The position numbers were made by a program, and so were the translations under genes. A stretch of 64,000 nucleotides of DNA, taken from Zychaea mexicana. Its lineage: Eukaryota; Mucoromycota; Mucoromycetes; Mucorales; Lichtheimiaceae. The stretch lies in assembly GCF_025766255.1 (NCBI RefSeq), contig NW_026516666.1:310001-374000 (forward strand), read 5' to 3'. The notes under the pieces were generated by a model that saw only the letters and a program-made list of their open reading frames with translations, made no database searches and had not been told where the DNA came from. How positions within the stretch are numbered: position 1 is the first letter of the stretch; each line of letters starts with the position of its first letter. Positions 1 through 9,964 of this stretch are shown here, piece by piece.

Positions 1-282
1 CCATACACGGGTAAACATCTGATGCCAACGGGTCGCAGAGCGAGAACGAACAGTATCACGGTTGAACTTGTGACGAAGATTAGGGAAATGTCGCGCAACA
101 ATCACGTATACGAGCAAGTCTAGTCGTGCTCGGTTGAATGGGTGCAAATGATTACGTTTCAAAACCTTCCAATGCCCTTCAATCAACATTGTTGTTTTTC
201 CTGCTGGGATACGGTCCGAAATACTACTCGCGCGCCATTTTCTCCAAATAGACGGCTGATACCAATAGCGGTATTATACTGT
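1..282. other. Left edge, no gene recognised
   Basis: No reading frame with a recognisable domain or convincing gene structure is seen. The edge of the 2.8 kb duplicated segment falls at about 283, where similarity to 5877 onwards begins abruptly. Confidence 0.5.
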
Positions 283-990
283 ATGATGGCCATCTTGATG
301 TTCCTGGTGTGTGCACATGCATTATGAGACCTTACGGACTGCGTGTAGCCCGGTCGAGCATCGATGTTTTAATGCGAGCTGCTCTGTGCTATTTAAACAA
401 GAAAAGAGAGACTTGATTTATATTGCTTCCCGATCAAAACCACTCTCTTCCGTCTCTTCTCCTCGTCCACATAAAGCACTTCTTTTCTCACTCCCACTTC
501 TCTTTTAGGGAACGAACGTCACCAACAAAGGTAACGACAAGCACTAGCAGACGCGTAACGAAGGTGACCTGTAGATAAGCAATGTACCAACAACTCCACC
601 AGAACGATGGCCGTAACGTCAACAGCAGCAGCCGCAACAGCGACAAGAATGAAGAGTTCTTTTTGGACGATCATCCTAGAGACAATGCAGATGCACCGCC
701 AGAGTACAAAAACGCATGGACATAGACAGCGAGAGTCTGCTAATCTCGTGGATGTCACACGCGCCTGTACTTTCAAACGCGCGTAAGAGCACAACGTGTA
801 GTGAGGCTTCTGTAAGCATTGTTCCGATTGCCACTTGGAATCACGGATCGCCAATATTGCTTCCCAAAAGACAATGCCCCCGTCATGCGCCATTATCGAT
901 AGTCTAGGCCTTGTGTAACCTCAGTGTTGAGTAGAAGAAAAGCGCGTCATCATACTTTAACAAGTGGAGACACTTTGTGAGAGCCATGTA

Positions 991-1037
991 GAAAGACAAG
1001 ACTAGTGTGTACGTGTAGCCTGAAGTGAGCACATTGC
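991..1037 (-). repeat. Recurrent ~47-nt element, instance 1
   Basis: Read on the minus strand this matches four other places (2993-3039 minus, 6585-6631 minus, 8593-8639 minus, 10125-10171 plus). The shared core reads AGGCT followed by ACACACT about ten bases later. It lies about 260-305 bp upstream of the Ser-rich start codon at 1297. Confidence 0.6.
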
Positions 1038-1214
1038 AAAGGGGAATGTCAGTGAGGTTGCATTCCGAATGCCTCGGGAGATGACAGACCCATAGTTCGG
1101 CGTGTCCAGAGTGTGCTTGTCGGTGTAACATGGCATCACCTGGGCTGGCAAGTGACGCTGTCAATTTTCTTTTTTTTCCTTTTTTGGATCAGCTGCCCAA
1201 GCGAACAGATAAGA

Positions 1215-1222
1215 TATAAAAG
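1215..1222 (+). promoter_or_regulatory. TATA box of Ser-rich gene A
   Basis: TATAAAAG lies 75 bp upstream of the ATG at 1297 and is followed by a (CT)n tract at about 1258-1290, the usual pyrimidine-rich initiator pattern of this window. Confidence 0.65.
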
Positions 1223-1296
1223 CACTGCATGGAAATAATTTCTGCTACTTTGCTCCTCCCTCTCTCTCTCTCTCTCTCTTTCTTTTCTTTAAGATC

Positions 1297-1599
1297 ATGA
1301 GAATTGTGACCAAGATTTCGAATGCAAAAAAGTACCCGTGCACAGTGTCGACGAGCATAACGATGAACCGGGATGGCCGCGTCCAAAAGTTTGTCGTTTC
1401 AGCCAGGACTACCCGTAGCAGCAGAAGCAGTGGCAGCAGCAGTGACAGTGGCAGTGGCAGCAGCAGTAGCAGTAGCAGCAGTAGCAGCAGTGGCAGCAGT
1501 AGCAGCAGTAGCAGCAGTAGCAGCAGTGGCAGCAGTAGCAGCAGTGGCAGCAGTGGCAGCAGTAGCAGCAGTGGCAGTGGCAGTGGCAGCGGTATGTAG
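1297..1599 (+). CDS. Small basic/poly-Ser protein, copy A (novel family)
   Basis: A 100-residue protein of unknown function. Residues 1-40 are basic and non-repetitive (it starts MRIVTKISNAKKY and has RDGRVQKFVVSARTTR at about 25-40). The rest is almost only Ser and Gly, encoded by an AGC/AGT hexamer-like minisatellite. There is no signal peptide or membrane segment. The gene is complete: TATA box, CT tract, ATG, stop and AATAAA twenty bases after the stop. The minus and second plus frames over the repeat are poly-Ala/Val shadows. An identical protein is encoded at 6890-7192 and a diverged paralog at 9243-9629 on the minus strand; the paralog shares the N-terminal block (TK.S..KY....T.I...R.GRV.K..V.A), which argues that this frame is the selected one. 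The basic N-terminus could bind nucleic acid, but that is inference. Confidence 0.75.
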   Translation: MRIVTKISNAKKYPCTVSTSITMNRDGRVQKFVVSARTTRSSRSSGSSSDSGSGSSSSSSSSSSSGSSSSSSSSSSSGSSSSSGSSGSSSSSGSGSGSGM

Positions 1600-1618
1600 T
1601 AGTAGCAGTATGTAGATT

Positions 1619-1624
1619 AATAAA
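1619..1624 (+). terminator. Poly(A) signal of Ser-rich gene A
   Basis: AATAAA twenty bases downstream of the stop codon, followed by a T-rich then A-rich run. Confidence 0.6.
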
Positions 1625-2992
1625 AGCATATTTTTTTTTAAAAAAAAGGCAGCATTGCGCTGTATAAAATCAAAAGATACGTCGCCGTATTTCTGCTGTT
1701 ACGTACCCGTGTGTGTGTTTTTGAGTGTGTTTTTCAGTAACTTAAGTCATCAGGCATGCGAATGGGCCCACGAGAACTATGGGGACTCAGGCACAGGATA
1801 TGATTATTAGACGCTAAAGTCGCTTCCCAACTGTTGTGACGTGCTGACTAAAGCATTCATTGGTGGTGAAGACCGTTGGAGTGTCCGATGGATACAAGGG
1901 ATTATCGCGTATATTCGTTGGTTTGGCCTCGTCGCGGCCAGTAGTAGATGCATTACTCGAGAAATCATTCCGAATGTCATGGCTAAGATGCACAAGGCTT
2001 GTTGCCGTGCTTTCCACATTGGATTTACATCTTACGACGCTCAGGATAAATCAAAAAATGAACGAGGAGACGCGTTTAATACCACTACTACGTATGGAAT
2101 GCCACCAACTGCAAAATTCAACGCTCAGTAGTAGAGTGGTATAAGGATACCGGGATTCCTCGGGCGGGAAAATGCTACGACACCATTCATTATACCAAAA
2201 TGTCTCCGCAGCCGACAACAGCAGCAACAGCAATTGGTTGTCAGTAAAGCAAACTCATAAGCCTTACCAAAGAAGGGGTTTCATGGAGCGCGAAAAGCGA
2301 GGACATCTTTGTTAAGGACATTGGCTGGTACAGTACAGCTACTCGACCGCCTACGATAAAGACCAGATGTTGGAGGTCTGACGCACGTTCATTGGTAGCC
2401 ATACGCCAGAAATTCATGTTCGCTTTCTGAAATCTTTAAATGCTCTGGAAAGCTTTCCAAGGCTTCAAAAAGCATCAGGTTACAACCTTTTCTCTGCCGT
2501 CCCTGCTACTGTCTACATATTTGCTGCCAATCATCCTGTATACCCTGACTGCTATCTTCACATTTCAAACAAAAGCCAAAGTCATGCTTGCTAATTACAT
2601 ATTTCGAGTAGTGGATGTAAGGAACAACTCATGACGACGCGCTCTATAATTTCTTTTAACGTCACATCGACAGGTTGTCGCTCCCTGGCGGTGCTGCTGC
2701 TCTTCTTTCTACTCCTTCTGTTCATCGACATCCTGGTTGTTGCGGCTGTGTCCCTTGACCGTCACTGCCACTTCTTTCTTTGAATCGGCCGCTGTGGCAT
2801 ATTTTGACTTACTTGGAGTGAACTTGTAGCGATTTCCATGGTATCTGAATTGGTGCCCTGGAATAATTTTTGGTGTTACACACACTTCTGAAGAGTTCCC
2901 ACTCGACTCTTGCCCCTTTGCATATGGTACACCGATAAGAGGCAAGCTTAAGTGAACAGAAAAAGAGCGAAACTCATCGTGATTGCCAAGTA

Positions 2993-3039
2993 GCGAGATG
3001 AGACGAGTGTGTACATGGAGCCTAGAGCGTCTACAATGT
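2993..3039 (-). repeat. Recurrent ~47-nt element, instance 2
   Basis: Diverged second instance inside duplication copy A, in the same orientation as the one at 991-1037. The core AGGCT..AT..ACACACT.GTCT is retained although the flanks differ. Confidence 0.5.
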
Positions 3040-3261
3040 GCAGGTGTTATCGGTGTGAAGCATGGCCCTTGAGAGATTGCCATCCATTGCTCGCGATCCT
3101 TGTGCAACATCGGATGGTCAAACAGGTCAAACTGTGACGCCTACAAAAGAACTGGACTCGACTGCGCATTTCCTTCTTCCTCACTGTCGAAAGATCTTTT
3201 CCACCTTTTCCACTTCATTGAACGATACCAATAAAAACCACTTTTCAGCTTCTTTATTGAA

Positions 3262-3914
3262 GGGTTGCCTTCTGTTACTTGATCCGAGTGGGTGTACGTG
3301 CAGAATCAGTATTCGTTATTGTTTTCGGCGTACATTTGCGATTTTCATTAGGATCTTTGTGACGCAGTGCACGAGTCGCTGTTGCAGCGAGCCCTATCCG
3401 TGAGCGCACTACAAGCCGTAAGTTCTTTACCGCAGTGCACTCACAAAGTAAGTATACACGTAATTCCCCCCTTGACAAACTACTCTCACCCATCTTCTTC
3501 TATTTGAGGGCTGTCTTCTACTACTTGGGTCCGAGTGGGTGTACGTGCAGAATCAGTATTCGTTATTGTTTTCGGCGTACATTTGCGACTTTCATTAGGA
3601 TCTTTGTGACGCAGTGCACGAGTCGCTATTGCAGCGAGCCCTATCCGTGAGCGCACTACAAGCCGTAAGTTCTTTACCGCAGTGCACTCACAAAGTAAGT
3701 ATACACGTAATTCCCCCCTTGACAAACTACTCTCACCCATCTTCTTCTATTTGTAGTGATTTGTTATTGGGAGGTGTAGGTGAGCGCCCTACAAGCCGTA
3801 AAGTTCTTTACCGCAGTGCACTCACAAAGTAAGTATACACGTAATTCCCCCCTTGACAAACTACTCTCACCCATCTTCTTCTATTTGTAGTGATTTGTTA
3901 TTGGGAGGTGTAGG
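3262..3914 (+). repeat. Tandem repeat, ~245-bp unit, 2.5 copies
   Basis: Two near-identical units of about 245 bp lie at 3262-3507 and 3508-3752. A third, 5'-shortened unit lies at about 3779-3914. The second and third units are followed by the same 25-bp tail (TGATTTGTTATTGGGAGGTG). Each unit contains GTAAGT- and TTTGTAG-like strings, so it could have been part of a spliced transcript. The short frames inside are repeats of each other and match no family I recognise. Confidence 0.85.
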
Positions 3915-4964
3915 TTCCTTTGGAACTGAGGCTTGAGGAGACCAAGGGAGAGCAACCTCTCCTTTGAGGAACGAAGGATTCATATACAAGCCGGTCATTT
4001 GCAAGCAACAATAAATAAATGTGTCTTCTTCTGTCTTTGTGTACAATAAGTTTATTAATTTCGTTTCTACTCTCTTGAAGAAGTGTTTGTAACTATCCTG
4101 AGCATGGGCTGATCAATTGACTATTATGATAAATGCTTTTCGAGGAGCAGCTTGCTGCAGAAAACGAGACCAGCCTCTCTATGAAAGAAAATTATGAATT
4201 GTGCATTTACCGGTGTGGTTCCGTGAACAGAGCGATCCATTCAGTGATTATACAACCAGAAGTGCGATCTCTGGCGTGCCGGTGGAGATTCTTTTTAAAA
4301 ATTTGCCGACCACAGTGCATCCAACTTTATTCTGTTTCAATGTAAAAGAGCTTTAAAAGGCGCCATCCATCATCATCATCAATTATTGAAGAACGTATCA
4401 TAGTAAAAAAACTGCTCGACGAGTGCCAATATCTGCAAATGCATGTGTCACTGTTGCTCATATGCAACTGTAATAGTAACGGCGTTGATACTTGAGGCAT
4501 GGTCCTAAACTGTGATAATATACGCTATACCTATGAGAACCTTGCTTTTGATTAATGGCACAGCAAGACGTAAATGCTTCATTTGATAGTACACATTGTA
4601 TATACATGCACATGATTTAGAAACACCTTTGAAGTCTGATTTGATATAGGTAGCACCGTCTATCGTATATTCCACACGAATGATAAAAGAGCTTGGCGGA
4701 GGAGCACAGCGCCAAGATTCACCCGAACTTTACAGATGAATGTCTAGTGGAGATGCTCTTTGTAATTCTCTCATACCTTCCTTTCTCCCTCTATGTGAGT
4801 GTCTATCTGTGCGCGAAGATCGGCATACTCTCAATGCAACGGCATGACATGGAAACTGGAGAAGTGGCGTTCCATCCTAGGATCAAGAACATCTTTGAAT
4901 AGAATATAGTAGTTGTACCGCGATTTAGCGTTGCATCTAAAAAGAAGAGAGAGCATATGAGTAT
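3915..4964. other. Intergenic, nothing recognised
   Basis: AT-rich sequence with only short chance frames (for example 4133-4345 and 4693-4902). No repeat arms, RNA gene or conserved motif seen. Confidence 0.4.
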
Positions 4965-5389
4965 TGTGATGATAGAGCTTTAATAAAGATAACAAACAAG
5001 GGACAAGATTAAGTATCTTTGAGATGATGTTTTATTCCAACAAAAGATAAAGCTCTTTTATATTCTAGCTATTAAGACGGCGATATCAATTCATCCGACT
5101 GATGGATAAACTATGTGATAGAGGATGGATCAAGGACGTATCAGAACTTCTCCTGAAGTCGTTATGTCAATCGGGCACATCTTTGAAACCGGCGTTAGCT
5201 GATGTAAAGGCCGAGGTACCTGTTGATAGGTTCATTGTCCTGTTCACGTAAGGTGAATCATCCGAGTAAGAGATTTTATTCAATAGTGTTCAGCCGGAAT
5301 GCCGTAGTGTTCATACGTGTGTGCTATAATGTTTAACCGAATATCTTATTGTTGATATTTTAAGCAGTGTATTAATGTGGTTCACCACA
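4965..5389 (-). mobile_element. Solo LTR of a Ty3/gypsy element (minus orientation)
   Basis: The 425-bp reverse complement matches the 3' LTR at 49602-50022. Termini are TGTGGTGA and TCATCACA in LTR orientation, an imperfect 8-bp inverted terminal repeat with TG..CA ends. The insertion is flanked by a perfect 5-bp target duplication, AGTAT at 4960-4964 and 5390-5394. No internal retroelement sequence adjoins it, so this is a recombined solo LTR. It shows indels against the other copy, so it is not from the same recent insertion. Confidence 0.93.
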
Positions 5390-5394
5390 AGTAT

Positions 5395-5876
5395 TGCAAA
5401 TGTCGAGGATCTTAAATAAAGAGTTTGACCTATATGTGCATTTATTAGAGTCATCAGTTTCCCGAGCGAGGGTCGAAAAACATCATGATCGACGTGAACG
5501 AATGCAGGCAAGGAGTGATGACGTCCACGTAGTTGTAGAATAAGGTACTTGGTGTTTTACAGTATAGAAAATCACCCCACCAAGGGGCTCAGTAAAAGGA
5601 TCAACCTGGAATTACATATGACGCTTAGCATGAATGTGACTCTCGTGGGAAACATTATCATAGATCCAACAGCTCATGGCTAGCAATGCAACCCTATGTG
5701 TGGCAGTAATATATGCGGGCCTGGCCTTGGTAGCTAATATAGTATTTTAATGCGGATTTCAAATTTAGATTGGCTGTACAATATTAAAATGTAGGTATAT
5801 GTCGTTGAGAGACAGAGAGAAAACTAATACATAGACGCCACTATCAATGACGCTAAACGCACATCCGCTTTCCTCT
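5395..5876. other. Intergenic between solo LTR and duplication copy B
   Basis: No gene, repeat or motif recognised. The duplicated segment begins abruptly at about 5877. Confidence 0.4.
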
Positions 5877-6584
5877 ATGATGGCCATCTTGATGTTCCTG
5901 GTGTGTGCACATGCATTATGAGACCTTACGGACTGCGTGTAGCCCGGTCGAGCATCGATGTTTTAATGCGAGCTGCTCTGTGCTATTTAAACAAGAAAAG
6001 AGAGACTTGATTTATATTGCTTCCCGATCAAAACCACTCTCTTCCGTCTCTTCTCCTCGTCCACATAAAGCACTTCTTTTCTCACTCCCACTTCTCTTTT
6101 AGGGAACGAACGTCACCAACAAAGGTAACGACAAGCACTAGCAGACGCGTAACGAAGGTGACCTGTAGATAAGCAATGTACCAACAACTCCACCAGAACG
6201 ATGGCCGTAACGTCAACAGCAGCAGCCGCAACAGCGACAAGAATGAAGAGTTCTTTTTGGACGATCATCCTAGAGACAATGCAGATGCACCGCCAGAGTA
6301 CAAAAACGCATGGACATAGACAGCGAGAGTCTGCTAATCTCGTGGATGTCACACGCGCCTGTACTTTCAAACGCGCGTAAGAGCACAACGTGTAGTGAGG
6401 CTTCTGTAAGCATTGTTCCGATTGCCACTTGGAATCACGGATCGCCAATATTGCTTCCCAAAAGACAATGCCCCCGTCATGCGCCATTATCGATAGTCTA
6501 GGCCTTGTGTAACCTCAGTGTTGAGTAGAAGAAAAGCGCGTCATCATACTTTAACAAGTGGAGACACTTTGTGAGAGCCATGTA

Positions 6585-6631
6585 GAAAGACAAGACTAGT
6601 GTGTACGTGTAGCCTGAAGTGAGCACATTGC
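6585..6631 (-). repeat. Recurrent ~47-nt element, instance 3
   Basis: Duplicate of the instance at 991-1037, carried by copy B and at the same distance from its Ser-rich gene. Confidence 0.6.
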
Positions 6632-6807
6632 AAAGGGGAATGTCAGTGAGGTTGCATTCCGAATGCCTCGGGAGATGACAGACCCATAGTTCGGCGTGTC
6701 CAGAGTGTGCTTGTCGGTGTAACATGGCATCACCTGGGCTGGCAAGTGACGCTGTCAATTTTCTTTTTTTCCTTTTTTGGATCAGCTGCCCAAGCGAACA
6801 GATAAGA

Positions 6808-6815
6808 TATAAAAG
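6808..6815 (+). promoter_or_regulatory. TATA box of Ser-rich gene B
   Basis: TATAAAAG 75 bp upstream of the ATG at 6890, identical to the arrangement in copy A. Confidence 0.65.
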
Positions 6816-6889
6816 CACTGCATGGAAATAATTTCTGCTACTTTGCTCCTCCCTCTCTCTCTCTCTCTCTCTTTCTTTTCTTTAAGATC

Positions 6890-7192
6890 ATGAGAATTGT
6901 GACCAAGATTTCGAATGCAAAAAAGTACCCGTGCACAGTGTCGACGAGCATAACGATGAACCGGGATGGCCGCGTCCAAAAGTTTGTCGTTTCAGCCAGG
7001 ACTACCCGTAGCAGCAGAAGCAGTGGCAGCAGCAGTGACAGTGGCAGTGGCAGCAGCAGTAGCAGTAGCAGCAGTAGCAGCAGTGGCAGCAGTAGCAGCA
7101 GTAGCAGCAGTAGCAGCAGTGGCAGCAGTAGCAGCAGTGGCAGCAGTGGCAGCAGTAGCAGCAGTGGCAGTGGCAGTGGCAGCGGTATGTAG
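6890..7192 (+). CDS. Small basic/poly-Ser protein, copy B
   Basis: Encodes the same 100-residue protein as 1297-1599: a 40-residue basic N-terminal block followed by a Ser/Gly tail. Promoter, CT tract and poly(A) signal are all duplicated, so both genes are potentially expressed. The absence of any length change in the AGC/AGT tract, normally an unstable sequence, points to very recent duplication or conversion. Function unknown. Confidence 0.75.
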   Translation: MRIVTKISNAKKYPCTVSTSITMNRDGRVQKFVVSARTTRSSRSSGSSSDSGSGSSSSSSSSSSSGSSSSSSSSSSSGSSSSSGSSGSSSSSGSGSGSGM

Positions 7193-7211
7193 TAGTAGCA
7201 GTATGTAGATT

Positions 7212-7217
7212 AATAAA
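7212..7217 (+). terminator. Poly(A) signal of Ser-rich gene B
   Basis: AATAAA twenty bases downstream of the stop codon. Confidence 0.6.
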
Positions 7218-8592
7218 AGCATATTTTTTTTTAAAAAAAAGGCAGCATTGCGCTGTATAAAATCAAAAGATACGTCGCCGTATTTCTGCTGTTACGTACC
7301 CGTGTGTGTGTTTTTGAGTGTGTTTTTCAGTAACTTAAGTCATCAGGCATGCGAATGGGCCCACGAGAACTATGGGGACTCAGGCACAGGATATGATTAT
7401 TAGACGCTAAAGTCGCTTCCCAACTGTTGTGACGTGCTGACTTAAGCATTCATTGGTGGTGAAGACCGTTGGAGTGTCCGATGGATACAAGGGATTATCG
7501 CGTATATTCGTTGGTTTGGCCTCGTCGCGGCCAGTAGTAGATGCATTACTCGAGAAATCATTCCGAATGTCATGGCTAAGATGCACAAGGCTTGTTGGCG
7601 TGCTTTCCACATTGGATTTACATCTTACGACGCTCAGGATAAATCAAAAAATGAACGAGGAGACGCGTTTAATACCACTACTACGTATGGAATGCCACCA
7701 ACTGCAAAATTCAACGCTCAGTAGTAGAGTGGTATAAGGATACCGGGATTCCTCGGGCGGGAAAATGCTACGACACCATTCATTATACCAAAATGTCTCC
7801 GCAGCCGACAACAGCAGCAACAGCAATTGGTTGTCAGTAAAGCAAACTCATAAGCCTTACCAAAGAAGGGGTTTCATGGAGCGCGAAAAGCGAGGACATC
7901 TTTGTTAAGGACATTGGCTGGTACAGTACAGCTACTCGACCGCCTACGATAAAGACCAGATGTTGGAGGTCTGACGCACGTTCATGGGTAGCCTTACGAC
8001 GGAAATTCATGTTTGCTTTCTGGAAATCTTTAAATGCTCTGGAAAGCTTTCCAAGGCTTCAAAAAGCATCAGGTTACAACCTTTTCTCTGCCGTCCCTGC
8101 TACTGTCTACATATTTGCTGCCAATCATCCTGTATACCCTGACTGCTATTGTCGAATTTTAAACAAAAGCTCAAGTCATGCTTGCTAATTACTTGCGCTA
8201 AATATATCGAGTAGTAGATGAAGGAACAACTCATGCCGTCAAGAGCAGCCAGGTGACAACGCGTTCTATAATTTCTTTTAAACGTCACATCGACAGGTTG
8301 TCGCTCCTGGCGGTGCTGCTGCTGCTCTCCTTTCTACTCCTTCTGTTCATCGACATCCTGATTGTTGCGGTTGTGCCCCTCGGCCGTCATTGCTACTTCT
8401 TTCTTTGATTAGGCCGTTGTGGCATATTTTGATTTTGGAAGTCAAACTTACTTGGAGTGAACTTGGTAGCGATTATCATGGTATCTAAATTGATGCCTTG
8501 GAAAGACTTTCCGAAGCACCGTTCATGCATATGGTACACCGATAAGAGGTAAGTGAGCAGAAAAGAACGAAACTCATCGTGATCGCCAAGTA

Positions 8593-8639
8593 GCGAGATG
8601 GGACGAGTGTGTGCATGGAGCCTAGAGCGTCTACAATGT
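8593..8639 (-). repeat. Recurrent ~47-nt element, instance 4
   Basis: Counterpart in copy B of the diverged instance at 2993-3039. Confidence 0.5.
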
Positions 8640-8696
8640 GCAGGTGTTATCGGTGTGAAGCATGGCCCTTGAGAGATTGCCATCCATTGTTCGATA

Positions 8697-9242
8697 CTCG
8701 TTATGTGTAACGTCAGAGCACTTCTTACAATGGATGTCAACGTCACTGTCAATCGAGTAGATTTTAGACTTTTGCTGCTTGCCAGTCAACACGCTCTTTA
8801 TCCATCATCTTTTTCAAGGCCAAAAATGCAGTGGCATGTATCCTACATGGCCCTGACTGGATCAGCGTAGGTGATATCGCATATTGTAACCCTTTGTCAG
8901 GGGCACGCGTTTTTGACACAGACACGTTTGCAAACGACCATGACTTCCATTGTAATACGACATCTAGAGTGCGACATTGCATGGAAGCTCAGTAAGAGCA
9001 TGCCTTGATTCTCAAACAACAACAATAACAACACGATTTGCTAATACGTGCACACAAGACGCACGCTTGTGCAGTGAAAACAAATGAAAATGACGATGAT
9101 TTTGGGGTTTTTTTCACAGCTTAAAGTGAGAGCTTTTTTAAATGATATTTTACTATAATGAAAGGAAAGGGGAGATGGGGAAGAAAAGACTATGTACTTA
9201 AAGTATTGGGGAGAGGGAGACTTGGGACGGGAAAGGCACAGC
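8697..9242. other. Intergenic, nothing recognised
   Basis: No supported gene. The stretch separates the end of duplication copy B from the stop codon of the minus-strand Ser-rich paralog. Confidence 0.4.
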
Positions 9243-9629
9243 TTACATCGCGACGATGCCTAAAAGCCAGGCACCAACGTTCTCCATTCTCTCCTCCTGA
9301 GAGACGTCCACCGGTGCTGCTGCTGCTTCTTGTTCTTCTTCATCATCGCTGTTGCTGCTGCTCTTGCTGCAGCTGCTCTTGCTATTGCTACTGGCACTGC
9401 TACTGTTGCTGCTCTTGCTACTGCTGCTGCTGCTGCTGCTGGCGCTGCTGTTGGTGCTAGTAGCGCTGCTGTTGGTGCTAGTGGCGGTGGTGGTTGCGTT
9501 ACGGCGATGGCGGCGGCGACTCTTCGCAGTCACTGTCACTTTCTTGACACGACCGCCCCGGCCTATTTTGATCTTTGTGATCAATTTGCTTATGTACTTG
9601 TTTCCACTGACCTTTGTAATGAATTTCAT
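9243..9629 (-). CDS. Ser-rich family paralog 3 (inverted, diverged)
   Basis: A 128-residue protein starting MKFITKVSGNKYISKLITK. Residues 1-40 align with the Ser-rich proteins at 1297 and 6890 (TK.S, KY, T.I...R.GRV.K..V.A), ending in an Arg-rich patch (KSRRRHRR). The middle is a Ser/Ala/Asn/Lys run. Unlike copies A and B there is a C-terminal extension with an acidic stretch (about residues 93-98, SDDEEEQE) and a non-repetitive end (ERMENVGAWLLGIVAM). The plus-strand frames here are Leu/Ala shadows of the CTG-rich strand. A TATA-like CATAAAAAGG lies about 55-65 bp upstream. Function unknown; basic N-terminus plus acidic tail would suit a nucleic-acid or nucleolar role, but this is inference. 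Confidence 0.7.
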   Translation of the reverse strand: MKFITKVSGNKYISKLITKIKIGRGGRVKKVTVTAKSRRRHRRNATTTATSTNSSATSTNSSASSSSSSSSKSSNSSSASSNSKSSCSKSSSNSDDEEEQEAAAAPVDVSQEERMENVGAWLLGIVAM

Positions 9630-9682
9630 ATTGAAAGTAGCGAAAGAAGGAATGAGGGGAAAAAAAGGGATAATTTATTTGG

Positions 9683-9692
9683 CCTTTTTATG
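9683..9692 (-). promoter_or_regulatory. TATA-like box of Ser-rich paralog 3
   Basis: On the minus strand CATAAAAAGG lies about 55-65 bp upstream of the start at 9629, comparable with the TATAAAAG spacing in copies A and B. Confidence 0.4.
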
Positions 9693-9964
9693 TTTTTTCT
9701 GGAGTTACACAGAAATGCACATGACCCAAAAACCATTCGGGTTACACACGCACTCTCAGGAGACGGCCAATCTATTGTTCGACTTGCTCACCACGTCTCT
9801 CTGTAATCATGACTAGGGGTTACTTTGCTTGTCGTTGTCACTTTTGTGAGTCGGCCAGCACGGTGAGCCGTTACCTTCGTTAGCTTGCGCTGTTGGGAGT
9901 AGTGACTGCTTTCATATTCCCAAGTCTGAAAAGTGAGCAGAGAGTATTACTTTGCAGTGGTTCT

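Larger units (their letters stand above)
283..3095 (+). repeat. Direct segmental duplication, copy A (~2.8 kb)
   Basis: This segment repeats at 5877-8696 in the same orientation, offset by about 5.59 kb. Roughly the first 2.1 kb (to about 2390) is almost identical, with only scattered single-base differences such as those at about 1853 and 2016. The remainder to about 3095 is clearly more divergent and carries indels. The unit holds the Ser-rich gene at 1297-1599 with its TATA box and poly(A) signal. Its other open frames, for example the minus-strand frames at 519-893 and 2709-3064, have no recognised domain. The minus frame in 2709-3064 has a partly similar counterpart at 8393-8752, broken by indels, so any coding function there is doubtful. 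Confidence 0.93.
5877..8696 (+). repeat. Direct segmental duplication, copy B (~2.8 kb)
   Basis: Second copy of 283-3095. Identity is near complete up to about 7980, including the Ser-rich gene and its long hexamer repeat, which has exactly the same length in both copies. After about 7980 the copies diverge with substitutions and indels. Such a step suggests either a recent gene-conversion tract over the proximal 2.1 kb or two duplication events of different age. Confidence 0.93.

Noticed and set aside
1373..1629. Poly-Ala/Val and poly-Ala/Thr frames over the Ser tract (also at 6966-7222)
   Set aside because: They are the other readings of the AGC/AGT repeat. Only the Ser frame has a paralog with a conserved N-terminus.
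9330..9816. Leu- and Ala-rich plus-strand frames of 154-158 codons
   Set aside because: Shadows of the minus-strand Ser-rich paralog produced by the CTG-rich strand.
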